From the NCBI RefSeq assembly GCF_001571265.1, contig NZ_BCTL01000022.1, forward strand, positions 1-64,000: a DNA stretch of 64,000 bases, given 5' to 3'. Each line of letters opens with the position of its first letter. Position 1 is the first letter of the stretch. The notes beneath the pieces were generated by a model. It did not search any database. It was not told the origin of the DNA and worked only from the letters and a program-made list of their open reading frames with translations. Below are positions 36,591 through 45,497 of the stretch, in pieces. The translations under genes and the position numbers were made by a program. Origin of the DNA: Cedecea neteri NBRC 105707 = ATCC 33855. GTDB taxonomy: Bacteria > Pseudomonadota > Gammaproteobacteria > Enterobacterales > Enterobacteriaceae.

Positions 36591-36945
36591 TTACCGAGTT
36601 GAAAACCGTCGTGACCTTCTGATTTTCTGAATAATAAAAACCTCTGATTCCTCGATAGCGATTAAAGAATTACGGTTCGAGGAATAGAAGCTATAGCAAA
36701 CGGTAAGGCCATAATGCCAGGAAGGCGATATGCAGAGGATATGGGTAGGATTAGTTCACATTCGATTTAACATAATATACATTATGCGCACCAGTGTGGC
36801 AATGGCTCTATTTAGAGGTTTAATTGTGGCTGATTATTCTGGCTGTACTTCTCTAGTCTGGCCGTTCGGTCAACGACTTGCTTTTCATGATGCTGAGTTT
36901 TCTATGGCTATACACTGCGTCAAAAATTCACCATGAGAAATCAAT

Positions 36946-37152
36946 CCTAAATCTCCAGTGCAGCCACGCCCCCTCGGTCACGGTTTTCGACAACCTGGGC
37001 CTGAACGTCCACAGCATCGAATATCATCGCCACCCGGATACCCCAACAACGAACTCATCACCTGGCATACCTTTGACCCCCGCGGCTTCTTGACCCGCCG
37101 TGCCGATCCGCGTATCGACAAGGACGGACTGACAAATTCCACGAATATCACT
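36946..37152 (+). pseudogene. TccC/RHS-type toxin fragment, frameshifted
   Basis: A GC-rich patch in AT-rich surroundings encodes APSVTVFDNLGLNVHSIEYHR then HPDTP in one frame and, after a shift near 37045, NELITWHTFDPRGFLTRRAD in another. Together these reproduce the N-terminal repeat of insecticidal toxin complex C (TccC) and related RHS proteins. No start with a ribosome site and no downstream RHS core are present. It is a decayed remnant left by deletion of a larger toxin gene. Confidence 0.7.
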
Positions 37153-37245
37153 GACCTAGTGTGCTTTGCTCGCCGGCCGTGGACAACGGCATTTCTAAGC
37201 CAGATGATGAATAAATCTGAGGACTTGTCAGTTACTCATGACCTG

Positions 37246-37809
37246 TTACTGCTTATAGATACCATCAGACTTTACCGAGCAAATAACCATGTCGATGATC
37301 AACAGTGATAAATCATTCATCGGCTTTAGTCCCAATTTCACCATTAATCTATTTCTTATACCAGATACGGTTTTGATGGAACAACCATCCTCCCTGGCGA
37401 TTAAATGCTGTGTCTTGCCAGCAACCAGTTTTTTAATAATGAGCATTTGTCTGAATGTGATGTTATTTTCCACTTTTGCTCTACCCAGCGCGGTATCAAT
37501 AAAAAAACGATTAATGTTTTCTATGCTATCCCGTTTAGATAGGCAGCGGGCATGAGAGTAAAGCATCTCTGCTGGAATATCATACACCATGATTATTTTT
37601 AAATTGTGCTCAGCCATTTTTCTGACGAGCTGATGGCTCACAGTCAACGAGTGTAAGGATATAATGTATAGTGAATATGTTCTACTGCTAAGCTCTTTCA
37701 TGCATCTATTTATATCGAAAAAAAATATGGTGTCGACGCCATTTGATGTCATCTCTTCAACCCCTACGAGATAGAAGAAATCATCAGATATTATACAAGC
37801 TCTTTGCAT
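37246..37809 (-). CDS. LuxR-type HTH regulator
   Basis: The 187-residue protein has a variable N-terminal half without a phosphoacceptor pattern I can trust. A LuxR/GerE DNA-binding domain occupies about 120-175 (FRQMLIIKKLVAGKTQHLIA, SIKTVSGIRNRLMVKLG). Similar single-domain regulators in Enterobacteriaceae control fimbriae or envelope genes. It is AT-rich like its surroundings and lies in an accessory stretch next to a ToxR-like gene. The target is unknown. Confidence 0.78.
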   Translation of the reverse strand: MQRACIISDDFFYLVGVEEMTSNGVDTIFFFDINRCMKELSSRTYSLYIISLHSLTVSHQLVRKMAEHNLKIIMVYDIPAEMLYSHARCLSKRDSIENINRFFIDTALGRAKVENNITFRQMLIIKKLVAGKTQHLIAREDGCSIKTVSGIRNRLMVKLGLKPMNDLSLLIIDMVICSVKSDGIYKQ

Positions 37810-38216
37810 GAAAACGCTCTTATTCTATTGATTGTTTAATTATGCTATGTTCATTAGCGAAATAAATGACATTATTTATCATCTTATGCCATTCAGCTGA
37901 GTGATAAATGATTACCCTAACATTTAAGTTGGCGTGCTTACTTAATGCTGTAATTCGTTGCTGATGTTTACTCGCTTTTCTTCTTGCCTGGGAATTATCT
38001 TACGAGGGCGTGGTGGCTATTTCCACTCTGGTGTGTCAGACTTTATGTTTATTTAGAGTTGTTAAAATATGTGTATTTTTAATCATATAAGTTAATGGTT
38101 AATCTAATGATACCTATGAAATATTAATTCATCTTATGTTTTTGATTTACATGCTGGCAACATGTTCTTAAACGTAAATGAACCTAAATGAGATTGGATT
38201 TGCTGGAGGATATGGA

Positions 38217-38750
38217 ATGTCTGAGGTTATTTTAGTTAATCATCAGGTTAAATTTGAACCAAATCGCAATACCCTTTCATCGATGAGTTTACCGGAACGA
38301 AAAATCACTCTGCCCTCTTCTTCATCACGCTGTTTGAAGGTGTTGCTATCGAAACAGGGTGATGTTGTCACCATAAAGCAATTTCATAAACTTGTTTGGG
38401 AGAAGAACAAAACGATAGTTTCCGACAACACCATTTATCAGAATATCTCTATTATCAGAAAAGCATTGACTGCCGTAGGAGCAGATAAAAATATTGTTGA
38501 GACGCATACCCGACGTGGATGGTGTGTCCCTGAGTCGGTTCACGTGAGCATTGAAATAAAACAGGGCGGACTCGCTCAAATCAACGATGTTGTAGAAGAA
38601 AATAGCGAGCCCAGAACATTGAATTCTGACGTGGTGACGCAAGATGCTGCTAACCCGGATGATGTTAAACATAAAAGCATGCTGTATCCCTTATGTTTTT
38701 TATGGGCAGTACTGATATTGGTGCTGGTTTTATATGTTTACGTTCTGTGA
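38217..38750 (+). CDS. ToxR/CadC-like membrane-anchored winged-helix regulator
   Basis: The start at 38217 is set by GGAGG seven bases upstream (an in-frame ATG at 38178 has none), giving 177 residues. An OmpR-type winged helix spans about 20-110 (SSSSRCLKVLLSKQGDVV, SDNTIYQNISIIRKAL, VETHTRRGWCV). A polar linker follows, then one C-terminal membrane helix (about 158-177) with almost nothing beyond it, so there is no periplasmic sensor domain. Such small transmembrane regulators respond through partners. Two tiny lipoprotein frames lie 170 bp downstream. The 400 bp before it are AT-rich and hold no gene I can see. Confidence 0.8.
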   Translation: MSEVILVNHQVKFEPNRNTLSSMSLPERKITLPSSSSRCLKVLLSKQGDVVTIKQFHKLVWEKNKTIVSDNTIYQNISIIRKALTAVGADKNIVETHTRRGWCVPESVHVSIEIKQGGLAQINDVVEENSEPRTLNSDVVTQDAANPDDVKHKSMLYPLCFLWAVLILVLVLYVYVL

Positions 38751-38917
38751 TCTTCAGGCTTCTCTCAAGCGGCCCGAGTAACGCGTTTTCGCCTGGATGA
38801 TTTCGTGGTTGATAGCTTGTCTGCAGATCTTGAGTATTCCTACATTCTGCATTGACAGTTTCTTGATGCCCTTCTGACATGCTGAGTTATGAAATAGTCA
38901 TGTCTGGAAGGGTATGT

Positions 38918-38995
38918 ATGTGTAGAAAATTGATGTATTGGTTATTCTTGCTATGTTCGATGGTTGCGTTGAGCGGCTGCGTTTCGCTTTTTTAA
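38918..38995 (+). CDS. Candidate 25-residue lipoprotein
   Basis: An ATG at 38918 is preceded by GGAAGGG. The frame encodes a charged start (MCRKLMYW), a hydrophobic core and the lipobox LSGC followed by only VSLF before the stop. The pattern is that of a minimal signal-peptide-II lipoprotein. A second, similar frame begins 15 bp later. It does not match entericidin at the residues I recall. Confidence 0.5.
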   Translation: MCRKLMYWLFLLCSMVALSGCVSLF

Positions 38996-39010
38996 ACATC
39001 AGAGAAGCTC

Positions 39011-39100
39011 ATGAAACCATTAATTATCCTGGTCGTATATTCATCCGTTTTTGCACTGACGGGGTGCCTGTCTGTGGGCACGCATCTGTTTACGCGATAG
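39011..39100 (+). CDS. Candidate 29-residue lipoprotein
   Basis: Starts at 39011 with GAGAAG upstream. It reads MKPLIILVVYSSVFALTGC with a clear lipobox LTGC and ten residues after the Cys. It is tandem with the previous frame, same strand, 15 bp apart. Together they look like a duplicated small-lipoprotein pair downstream of the ToxR-like regulator. Confidence 0.5.
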   Translation: MKPLIILVVYSSVFALTGCLSVGTHLFTR

Positions 39101-39131
39101 ATGTCACGCTGCTGATGCAGTTATCTGAATA

Positions 39132-39152
39132 GGATCCCGAACATCGGGATCC
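39132..39152. terminator. Perfect 9-bp hairpin between small lipoproteins and MetQ-like gene
   Basis: GGATCCCGA-ACA-TCGGGATCC lies in the convergent gap before the stop at 39164. There is no long T run on either side. Confidence 0.5.
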
Positions 39153-39163
39153 CAACATAGCGT

Positions 39164-39988
39164 TTACCACCCTTTTACGGCATCGCCGTGATAAATTTCA
39201 TCTGCGGCGGCGGCCACTTCATCGGTCTGGTATGCCTTCACAAGGTTTTTCACATTTTCGCTGTCCTTATTATCTTCTCGGGCAACAATAATGTTCACGT
39301 ACGGCGAGTTTTTATCCTCAACAAACAGGCCGTTTTTGGCGGGAGTCAGCCCGATCTGACTGGAATAATTGGTGTTGATGATCGCGAGGTCGATTTTGTC
39401 ATCATCAATGGCGCGAGTCAGCTGTGCGGCCTCCACCTCAACAATTTTCAACTGCTTAGGATTCTCTACAATATCCAGAGAGGTTGGCAGCAACCCTACA
39501 TTATCCTTCAGTTTTATCAAACCTTGCGTTTGCAGCAGCAGCAGTGAACGCCCCAGATTCGTAGGATCATTAGGTACGGCCACCTGCGCCCCATCCTTCA
39601 GCTCAGACACGGATTTAATTTTGCGGGAATAACCGGCGATAGGATAAACAAAAGTATTGCCCACAGCGGCTAACTTATAGCCACGTTCTTTTATTTGCTT
39701 CTCCAGATAAGGACCGTGCTGGAAGGAGTTTGCATCAATATCGCCGCTGCTCAATGCGGAGTTGGGTAAGACATAGTCAGTGAAAGTCACCACTTCTACG
39801 TCAAGATTGTATTTTTCTTTTGCGACCTTTTTGACGGTATCCCAAAGCGGCTGATCGATACCGGCGCTGATACCCACTTTAATATGGTTCGCATCCTGTT
39901 TAGGACCACAGCCGGTAAGCAGCATGGCTCCAGCCAGTGAAGCAGCCAGTAGAGAGATTTTTACAGTATGTTTTATCGCCGAATGCAT
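39164..39988 (-). CDS. MetQ/NlpA-family substrate-binding lipoprotein, orphan
   Basis: Start at 39988 (274 residues) follows AAGGAAG; the longer frame adds an unlikely N-terminus. A signal peptide ends in the lipobox LLTGC. The mature part is the methionine-binding NlpA fold (NHIKVGISAG, DIDANSFQHGPYLE, VAVPNDPTNLGRSLLLLQ). Similarity looks closer to MetQ than to NlpA. No metN or metI lies beside it, so it would work with a transporter encoded elsewhere or with an unusual ligand. It is anchored in the inner membrane facing the periplasm. Confidence 0.88.
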   Translation of the reverse strand: MHSAIKHTVKISLLAASLAGAMLLTGCGPKQDANHIKVGISAGIDQPLWDTVKKVAKEKYNLDVEVVTFTDYVLPNSALSSGDIDANSFQHGPYLEKQIKERGYKLAAVGNTFVYPIAGYSRKIKSVSELKDGAQVAVPNDPTNLGRSLLLLQTQGLIKLKDNVGLLPTSLDIVENPKQLKIVEVEAAQLTRAIDDDKIDLAIINTNYSSQIGLTPAKNGLFVEDKNSPYVNIIVAREDNKDSENVKNLVKAYQTDEVAAAADEIYHGDAVKGW

Positions 39989-40140
39989 AAATAACGTCTT
40001 CCTTAAACCAATAAAAACAGCAAATTTGAAATTACCCACCATTCAGGTGCGGCCAGGAGAGTTTTTCAAACTGTGCTGATACTGGCAAATAAGAAAAAGA
40101 CATAACCTATGTGTAAAAAAATCTGATGCTGTTTATCTCG

Positions 40141-40956
40141 TCAAATTCGCCCGTGATTTTCTTCAACGGGGGATTCAGGCGACAATATCGCACATTCTTT
40201 ATCCAGCAATGCTTCCACCGAGGCCCGATTATTGCGGTCCCAGCCTCGTTTAGTGGTGAGTAAAATAAACCCTTTTTGCTCGCCGTAGGTGGTGGGAATG
40301 ACGGCCACGCCCCACTCCGCCAGCTGTTCAGGCGTTAAATGGAAATGACTCGCGACGCTGTTAATCGGGTAAATACCCATCACGGTCGGCTGCATTACCC
40401 GCCGCGCGTACCAGGTGTAACGCAGGAGCTTATCGGGCAAGGGCCGCCATTCTTCCGTTATATAGGGACGTTCTGCCAGCATCTGACGCCTGACGTCCTC
40501 TCTCAGGCAGGTCAGGTGAATATGCAACTGATTTTGACTGCGCCCATAAGCCGAGTTAATCGCCAGACCGAGAGCATCGTCAGGCACCGGGGCGCCATAC
40601 TGCCAGGCTAAAAGGCGACGCATGAGCCAGGCATAGCCGAAATAGTCCGTGCGCCCTTCTGCCGCCAGCTCCGGGCTTTCAATGCCGGTTAGCTCCGCCG
40701 TGGGAACCAGAATAAAATGATAGGGATAGCGCGGGTTCTGGATAACGCTAAAGCCGTGAGCCTTTCCTTCCGGCATATATATTTGCTGGCACGGTGCGGG
40801 ACTGCTCGTTTGCTGATAGTTGGTCATGCACACCTTATCGACCACGCCCCACAGCGCATCGGAGCGGGCACAGCCCACCAGCATGAATAGCCCTGTCAGG
40901 AGCAGGCCTCGTTTGAGGCAGGAGAAAATCAGGACTGTCATTCCATGAGTTTGCAT
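40141..40956 (-). CDS. cdh: CDP-diacylglycerol pyrophosphatase
   Basis: The protein matches E. coli Cdh over its length: ESPELAAEG, AINSAYGRSQNQLHIHLTCLR with the HIT-like catalytic HIH motif, and a RASVEALLDKEC end. It hydrolyses CDP-diacylglycerol to CMP and phosphatidate at the inner membrane. The N-terminus is hydrophobic and carries a possible lipobox MLVGC, which differs from the plain anchor of E. coli Cdh. The start is uncertain: ATG at 40956 (271 residues) or 40941. It is upstream of the MetQ-like gene by about 150 bp. Confidence 0.85.
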   Translation of the reverse strand: MQTHGMTVLIFSCLKRGLLLTGLFMLVGCARSDALWGVVDKVCMTNYQQTSSPAPCQQIYMPEGKAHGFSVIQNPRYPYHFILVPTAELTGIESPELAAEGRTDYFGYAWLMRRLLAWQYGAPVPDDALGLAINSAYGRSQNQLHIHLTCLREDVRRQMLAERPYITEEWRPLPDKLLRYTWYARRVMQPTVMGIYPINSVASHFHLTPEQLAEWGVAVIPTTYGEQKGFILLTTKRGWDRNNRASVEALLDKECAILSPESPVEENHGRI

Positions 40957-41061
40957 TCTTTCAGCGCCACCGGATTCACTTTGCCACGCGTTATTCTGAC
41001 TTATCAAGATCATAGCGTTTTATCGGCGTAAAAACAGCGCGCTGAATGAATATCTCCGCGT

Positions 41062-41907
41062 TTAAACTTGCGCCACAACCCGCTGATGCTGAAAGCCCAG
41101 CTTTTCAATATGTATGCGTATCTGGTCTCCTGGCTGCAGCCATATAGGCTCCGGCTTCATGCCAAGGCCTACGCCTGCAGGCGTGCCGGTGGCGATCAGA
41201 TCCCCTGGCAACAGCGTCATATAGTGGCTGACGTAAGACACAATTTCGGCGACCGAGAAAATCATTTGTGAAGTGTGACTCTCCTGCCGTCTGTCCCCGT
41301 TCACCTCGAGCCAGATAGCCAGCGACTGAGGATCGCCCACTTCGTCCTTCGTCACGATGTAGGGCCCGGTTGGGCCGAAGGTATCGCAGCTTTTGGCCTT
41401 ATCCCACTGCGAGGACTGAAACTGAAACCCCCGATCTGACACGTCATTGATAATACAGTAGCCGGCAACATGTTCGAGAGCCCTGTCGGGACTAACCTGC
41501 CGGGCTGGTTGGCCTATCACAATACCAAGCTCGGCCTCCCAGTCGAGTTTTGTTGAATGAGACGGCTGGACAACAGGATCGTTCGGTCCGCTGATACAGC
41601 TCGGCGCCTTAAAAAACACGACCGGCTCGGTGGGAACCGGCAAACTAGCCTCCCTTGCGTGATCGAGATAGTTCAGGCCGATAGCCACAAACTTCGAGGT
41701 GCTGGCGAGTGGCGCCCCCAGTCGTGGCTCGCCGTCAACCAGCGGAAAGCGAATAATATCGTCTTCATTTTGCAGCGCGAGCAGCACCACCGGAAGCGTT
41801 TCCGGCGTGATGTCGGCAACAAGACTGGATAAATCTCGCAGCCTAAAGTGATTATCAAACACGCCGGGCTTTTCCTGGCCAGCCTCGCCATAACGACATA
41901 TTTTCAT
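41062..41907 (-). CDS. Fumarylacetoacetate-hydrolase-family enzyme
   Basis: Start at 41907 follows GAGAGGACGAA, giving 281 residues. FAH-fold features: FKAPSCISGPND, the metal-binding DWEAELGIVIG (two acidic ligands) and GDLIATGTPAGVG near the end. Members hydrolyse or decarboxylate acylpyruvates and 2-oxo-diacid enols in aromatic or sugar-acid breakdown. It is divergent from the SDR gene at 42223, with 315 bp between holding the shared promoter region and no other gene. With the nearby leuCD-like genes it may serve one catabolic pathway. Confidence 0.85.
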   Translation of the reverse strand: MKICRYGEAGQEKPGVFDNHFRLRDLSSLVADITPETLPVVLLALQNEDDIIRFPLVDGEPRLGAPLASTSKFVAIGLNYLDHAREASLPVPTEPVVFFKAPSCISGPNDPVVQPSHSTKLDWEAELGIVIGQPARQVSPDRALEHVAGYCIINDVSDRGFQFQSSQWDKAKSCDTFGPTGPYIVTKDEVGDPQSLAIWLEVNGDRRQESHTSQMIFSVAEIVSYVSHYMTLLPGDLIATGTPAGVGLGMKPEPIWLQPGDQIRIHIEKLGFQHQRVVAQV

Positions 41908-42222
41908 TTCGTCCTCTCGGTAGTTATTGAATGGAGTGCCAGAGTGAAAATAAAAAAGACGGCAGGAGGATATCGTTCCTGCCGTTAAATAAGTGCTACG
42001 TATTTTTGATAAAGCATAATCGGACACACGCCAGAGTAAATCTGTTTTATTTTTACAAAACCGTATTTGGGCTTTTTCCGGTTTAAATATCCCGACACCG
42101 TGCGGCTTTGCGATATTGATGAACGACAGTCATAAGCGTTATGACTGCCGGGTTATCGGCAAATGGTTTGGGGAAATATAGCATCAGCAGGCGTATCATC
42201 TTTCTTTCGTGGAGGTCCTAAA

Positions 42223-42993
42223 ATGGCAAGGATTTTTATTACCGGCTCTGCCGATGGTCTTGGGCAAATGGCCGCTAAGCTTCTGGTGGCCGATGGGCAC
42301 CAGGTCGTACTGCATGCGCGAAACAAAACGCGCGCAGCTTACGCTATGTCGATGGTACCGGGTGCAGAGTCTGCGTTTGCGGCCGACCTTTCCAGCATTG
42401 CCGAGACAAAAATGTTGGCCGATGAGGTGAATGCTTTTGGCTACTTTGACGCCATTATTCACAATGCCGCCGTGGGGTATCAGGAAAGAGAGCGCCAACT
42501 GACCGTCGACGGTTTACCGCAGGTGTTTGCCGTTAACGCTTTGGCACCGTATATCCTGACCGCGTTAATTCATCGGCCTAAGCGCCTGGTCTACCTTAGT
42601 TCTTCCTTGCATAGGGACGGGGATCCTTCGCTTGACGATCTTGCATGGGAGAAGCGTCGCTGGAACGGCGGTCAGGCCTATTCGGATTCCAAGCTGCAGA
42701 TTACCCTGCTGACATTTGCCATTGCCAGACTGTGGCCTGAAGTGAGGTCTAACTGCGTCGACCCCGGCTGGGTGGCAACGAAAATGGGAGGTGCTGGCGC
42801 GTCTGATGCGCTGGATCTTGGCCCGAGCACACAGGTCTGGCTTGCCGCCGATCCAACGTTGTCATCAGCGCCAACCGGGGGCTATTTTTATCACCAGAAG
42901 CCCGACAACGCGGTTAAAGCAGCCTCCGATCCTGTTCTCCAGCAGCGTTTTTTAGCCGCCTGCGCGGAGTATTCAGGCGTCGAAATTATTTAG
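42223..42993 (+). CDS. SDR-family oxidoreductase
   Basis: Start at 42223 follows GGAGGTCC, giving 256 residues. It has the short-chain dehydrogenase cofactor loop TGSADGLG (7-14), HNAAVG near 85 and the catalytic YSDSK (Tyr-x3-Lys) near 153 with a preceding Ser. NADP(H) preference is suggested by Arg after strand 2 (HARNKTR). Its 3' end overlaps the convergent lysR gene by 8 bp. The substrate cannot be told. Confidence 0.85.
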   Translation: MARIFITGSADGLGQMAAKLLVADGHQVVLHARNKTRAAYAMSMVPGAESAFAADLSSIAETKMLADEVNAFGYFDAIIHNAAVGYQERERQLTVDGLPQVFAVNALAPYILTALIHRPKRLVYLSSSLHRDGDPSLDDLAWEKRRWNGGQAYSDSKLQITLLTFAIARLWPEVRSNCVDPGWVATKMGGAGASDALDLGPSTQVWLAADPTLSSAPTGGYFYHQKPDNAVKAASDPVLQQRFLAACAEYSGVEII

Positions 42994-43933
42994 CCATGCC
43001 TGACTCTTCCACCGGCGGAAAACGTTGAAAATAGTCCACCAGAAAATCGATACAGACTTTTAGCTTTGCCGAACCGCTGGTGCGGTTGGAATATACCGCC
43101 CAGATATTCGCGGCCTGGTACCACTCCGGCAAAATCTGCACCAGCTCGCCGCGGGCAATATAGCGCTGCACCTCCCACTGCGAGCGCAGAATAATCCCGT
43201 GCCCTTTTAACGCCCAGTTCAGGACTACGCTGCCGTTATTGGATGAGAGCTGGCTACTGACGTGGGTCTGCTGCGTTTCCGTGCCATTGGTTAACGGCCA
43301 TACGCCGAACTGCGAGCTGCGTTCCTGAATCACGAGGCATTTATGGTGCCGGAGATCGGCTATCTGCCGCGGCGTGCCGTGCTGTGTGAGGTAGTCCGGG
43401 GCGGCGCACAGTACGCGGTTGTTCGTTGAAAGCTGTCGGGTGATATAAAGGTCTTTAATGTCATCGCCAATGCGAATTTCTATATCGACGCCCTCCTCTA
43501 TCAAATCAACAACTCTGTCCGTCAGCGTTAGCTTGATATTTAGCGCCGGATAGCGTTCCGCCAGCGCCGAAAGCGCATCAGGCATATACGTTGAGCCAAA
43601 ACCAAACGAGCAGCTCATCTGAATATTGCCTTCAAGTGTGTCCCGCCAGGCGGCAAGCCCCGAAACAAAATCCCCCATGCTTTCCAGCACTGAAAGCGCT
43701 CCGCTTAGCGCCTTATGGCCATCGGCCGTTAAATGAATCGCGCGGGCGCTGCGGTGGAACAGCCGCATTCCCAGGCTTTTCTCCAACAGCGAAATGCGTT
43801 TACTGACATAAGACGGAGAAAGCCCCAGCTCCGCCGCCGCGTTGGCAAAACTTTCTTTACGCACCACGGTGACAAAGACATTCAAATCTTCAATAAGCGG
43901 CCAGGCGGCGCGTGGGGTTTCGTTGGTGCTCAT
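42986..43933 (-). CDS. LysR-family transcriptional regulator
   Basis: The 315-residue LTTR has its HTH at about 20-60 (FANAAAELGLSPSYVSKRISLLE) and a type 2 periplasmic-binding-like effector domain. It lies 19 bp after the alpha/beta hydrolase gene on the same strand and may be co-transcribed with the leuCD-like operon. It could control that operon and the SDR gene. Its stop region overlaps the SDR stop. Confidence 0.88.
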   Translation of the reverse strand: MSTNETPRAAWPLIEDLNVFVTVVRKESFANAAAELGLSPSYVSKRISLLEKSLGMRLFHRSARAIHLTADGHKALSGALSVLESMGDFVSGLAAWRDTLEGNIQMSCSFGFGSTYMPDALSALAERYPALNIKLTLTDRVVDLIEEGVDIEIRIGDDIKDLYITRQLSTNNRVLCAAPDYLTQHGTPRQIADLRHHKCLVIQERSSQFGVWPLTNGTETQQTHVSSQLSSNNGSVVLNWALKGHGIILRSQWEVQRYIARGELVQILPEWYQAANIWAVYSNRTSGSAKLKVCIDFLVDYFQRFPPVEESGMAK

Positions 43934-43952
43934 CGGTCTGCCATCTTCTGAG

Positions 43953-44876
43953 TCAGGTTAAGAAAGGCATAATAGCGCTCAGCAGCACATCAGGACACTC
44001 CTCTTGCGGACTGTGCCCGCAGGGCATGGCTCGCCCACGAACGTCCAACGCTTTTTCCTGCCAGGTAGCGGGCACATTATAAAGCTGGCCCACGGTGCCT
44101 TTCTCCCCCCACAGCACCAGCAAAGGGCTGCTAATGCGCAGATGCTTGTCGGCTTCATCATCTTCAAGGTCGATGGTCGCTGAGGCGCGGTAATCTTCGC
44201 AGATGGCCCGTAGTGTATCCGGATGCTGGTAACAACGCAGGTACTCGGCAAACACCTCGGGTTCCGTCGCGCCAGGGGTTTTAAGCTGGCCATCGATATG
44301 TTTACGCAGGAAAAATGCCGGATCTGCGGCGATCATTTTTTCCGGCATCGGCGAAGGCTGGATCAGGAAGAACCACCAGAAATAGCGGGTGGCAAAGGTT
44401 TTGTCCGTCAGCGCATACATGGTTGCCGTCGGGGCGATATCAATAAAGATGCTGCGCTTAACCTGCGCCGGGTAATCCAGCGCCAGGCGATGCCCGACGC
44501 GTGCCCCGCGATCGTGCCCCACAAAAGCAAAACCGTCCTGGAAACCGAGCCGTGCCACCAGCAGGACAATATCTTTCGCCATTTCACGCTTGGAATAGCT
44601 GCGGTGATCGTCGTCGCTGGCGGGTTTGGCGCTGTCTCCGTAACCGCGGATGTCCGGCATGATGACGGTGAAATGCTGTGCCAGAACCGGGGCGATTTTA
44701 CGCCAGGTAACGTGGTTCTGCGGGTGGCCATGCAACAAAACTAGCGGTTCACCTTGCCCACCTACGGCGGCACGGAGGGTAATCCCGTTTTCCAGCGCCA
44801 CGTCTATAAGCCGGAAACCAGGGATAAAAGGCGTCTCGCCCCTGTCGCGAATAAAGTCAGCGTTCTCTTTCATCAT
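43953..44876 (-). CDS. Alpha/beta hydrolase, haloacetate-dehalogenase-like
   Basis: At 307 residues it follows the fluoroacetate dehalogenase family: LHGHPQNHVTW oxyanion loop, nucleophile Asp in GHDRGARVGHR with the two Arg that hold the carboxylate, EDYRAS (halide Tyr) and the catalytic His in CGHSPQEE. The halide-pocket His-Trp of the characterised enzyme reads Trp-Trp here (YFWWFF), so fluoride release is uncertain and another carboxylate ester may be the substrate. It starts 6 bp after the leuD-like stop, clearly in the same operon. Confidence 0.82.
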   Translation of the reverse strand: MMKENADFIRDRGETPFIPGFRLIDVALENGITLRAAVGGQGEPLVLLHGHPQNHVTWRKIAPVLAQHFTVIMPDIRGYGDSAKPASDDDHRSYSKREMAKDIVLLVARLGFQDGFAFVGHDRGARVGHRLALDYPAQVKRSIFIDIAPTATMYALTDKTFATRYFWWFFLIQPSPMPEKMIAADPAFFLRKHIDGQLKTPGATEPEVFAEYLRCYQHPDTLRAICEDYRASATIDLEDDEADKHLRISSPLLVLWGEKGTVGQLYNVPATWQEKALDVRGRAMPCGHSPQEECPDVLLSAIMPFLT

Positions 44877-44882
44877 TGAAAA

Positions 44883-45497
44883 TTAATCCTGAGTCAGTAG
44901 CCACGGATGGGCGGCAAAATGGCGCTGTTCAAACTCGCGAATCTCCTGCTGATACTGCAGCGTGTAGCTGATGGCATCGTGGCCTTCCAGCAGCATGTGC
45001 TTTTTCAGCTCATCGACCGTAAAGGCAATATCTTTGCCCTCCACGCCTATCTGCTGCCGGGCGAGATCGACGGTAATGCGGTTAGCTACTGGATTGTTTG
45101 CCGCCTGCGCCAGCCGCTCGATATCCTCCGCTGGCAGCGTCAGGGTCAGCACGCCGTTACGCTGGCAGTTGTCGTTGAAGATCCCGGCGAAGCTGGTACC
45201 GATCAACGCGCGGATACCAAGCTGACGTAACCCCCACACCGCGTGTTCACGGCTGGAGCCGCAGCCAAAGTTAGGTCCGACGATAAGAAACTGTGCGCCC
45301 TGCCATGCAGGCTGATTAAGGACAAACTCTGGGTTCAGCGAGCCGTCGGTCAGAAAACGTTGGTCAAAGAAAACGCCTCGGTCCAGATTGTTACGATCGA
45401 TACCTTTCAAAAACTGCTTCGGCATGATCACATCCGTATCTATGTTAGCTGCCATCATCGGCGCGGCCACGCCGGTCACACGGTTAAAGGGTTCCAT
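44883..45497 (-). CDS. LeuD-like isomerase small subunit (second copy type)
   Basis: The 204-residue swivel-domain protein has NIDTDVIMPKQFL, the specificity loop KGIDRNNLDRG and NFGCGSSREHAVWGL with the substrate-phosphate/carboxylate-binding residues. It abuts the LeuC-like gene without a gap (TAAATG). The neighbours are a hydrolase and a LysR gene rather than leuA and leuB, so it is probably a catabolic paralogue. It may hydrate or isomerise a citraconate-, maleate- or methylmalate-type acid. Confidence 0.85.
   Translation of the reverse strand: MEPFNRVTGVAAPMMAANIDTDVIMPKQFLKGIDRNNLDRGVFFDQRFLTDGSLNPEFVLNQPAWQGAQFLIVGPNFGCGSSREHAVWGLRQLGIRALIGTSFAGIFNDNCQRNGVLTLTLPAEDIERLAQAANNPVANRITVDLARQQIGVEGKDIAFTVDELKKHMLLEGHDAISYTLQYQQEIREFEQRHFAAHPWLLTQD

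Noticed and set aside
36730-36936. 68-codon plus-strand frame with an AGGAAGG ribosome site
   Set aside because: No family, no hydrophobic or motif pattern and mixed composition next to a decayed toxin fragment; not enough to call a gene.
38665-38880. 71-codon minus-strand frame overlapping the ToxR-like gene end
   Set aside because: No ribosome site or family; its 3' part is antisense to the regulator's membrane helix.
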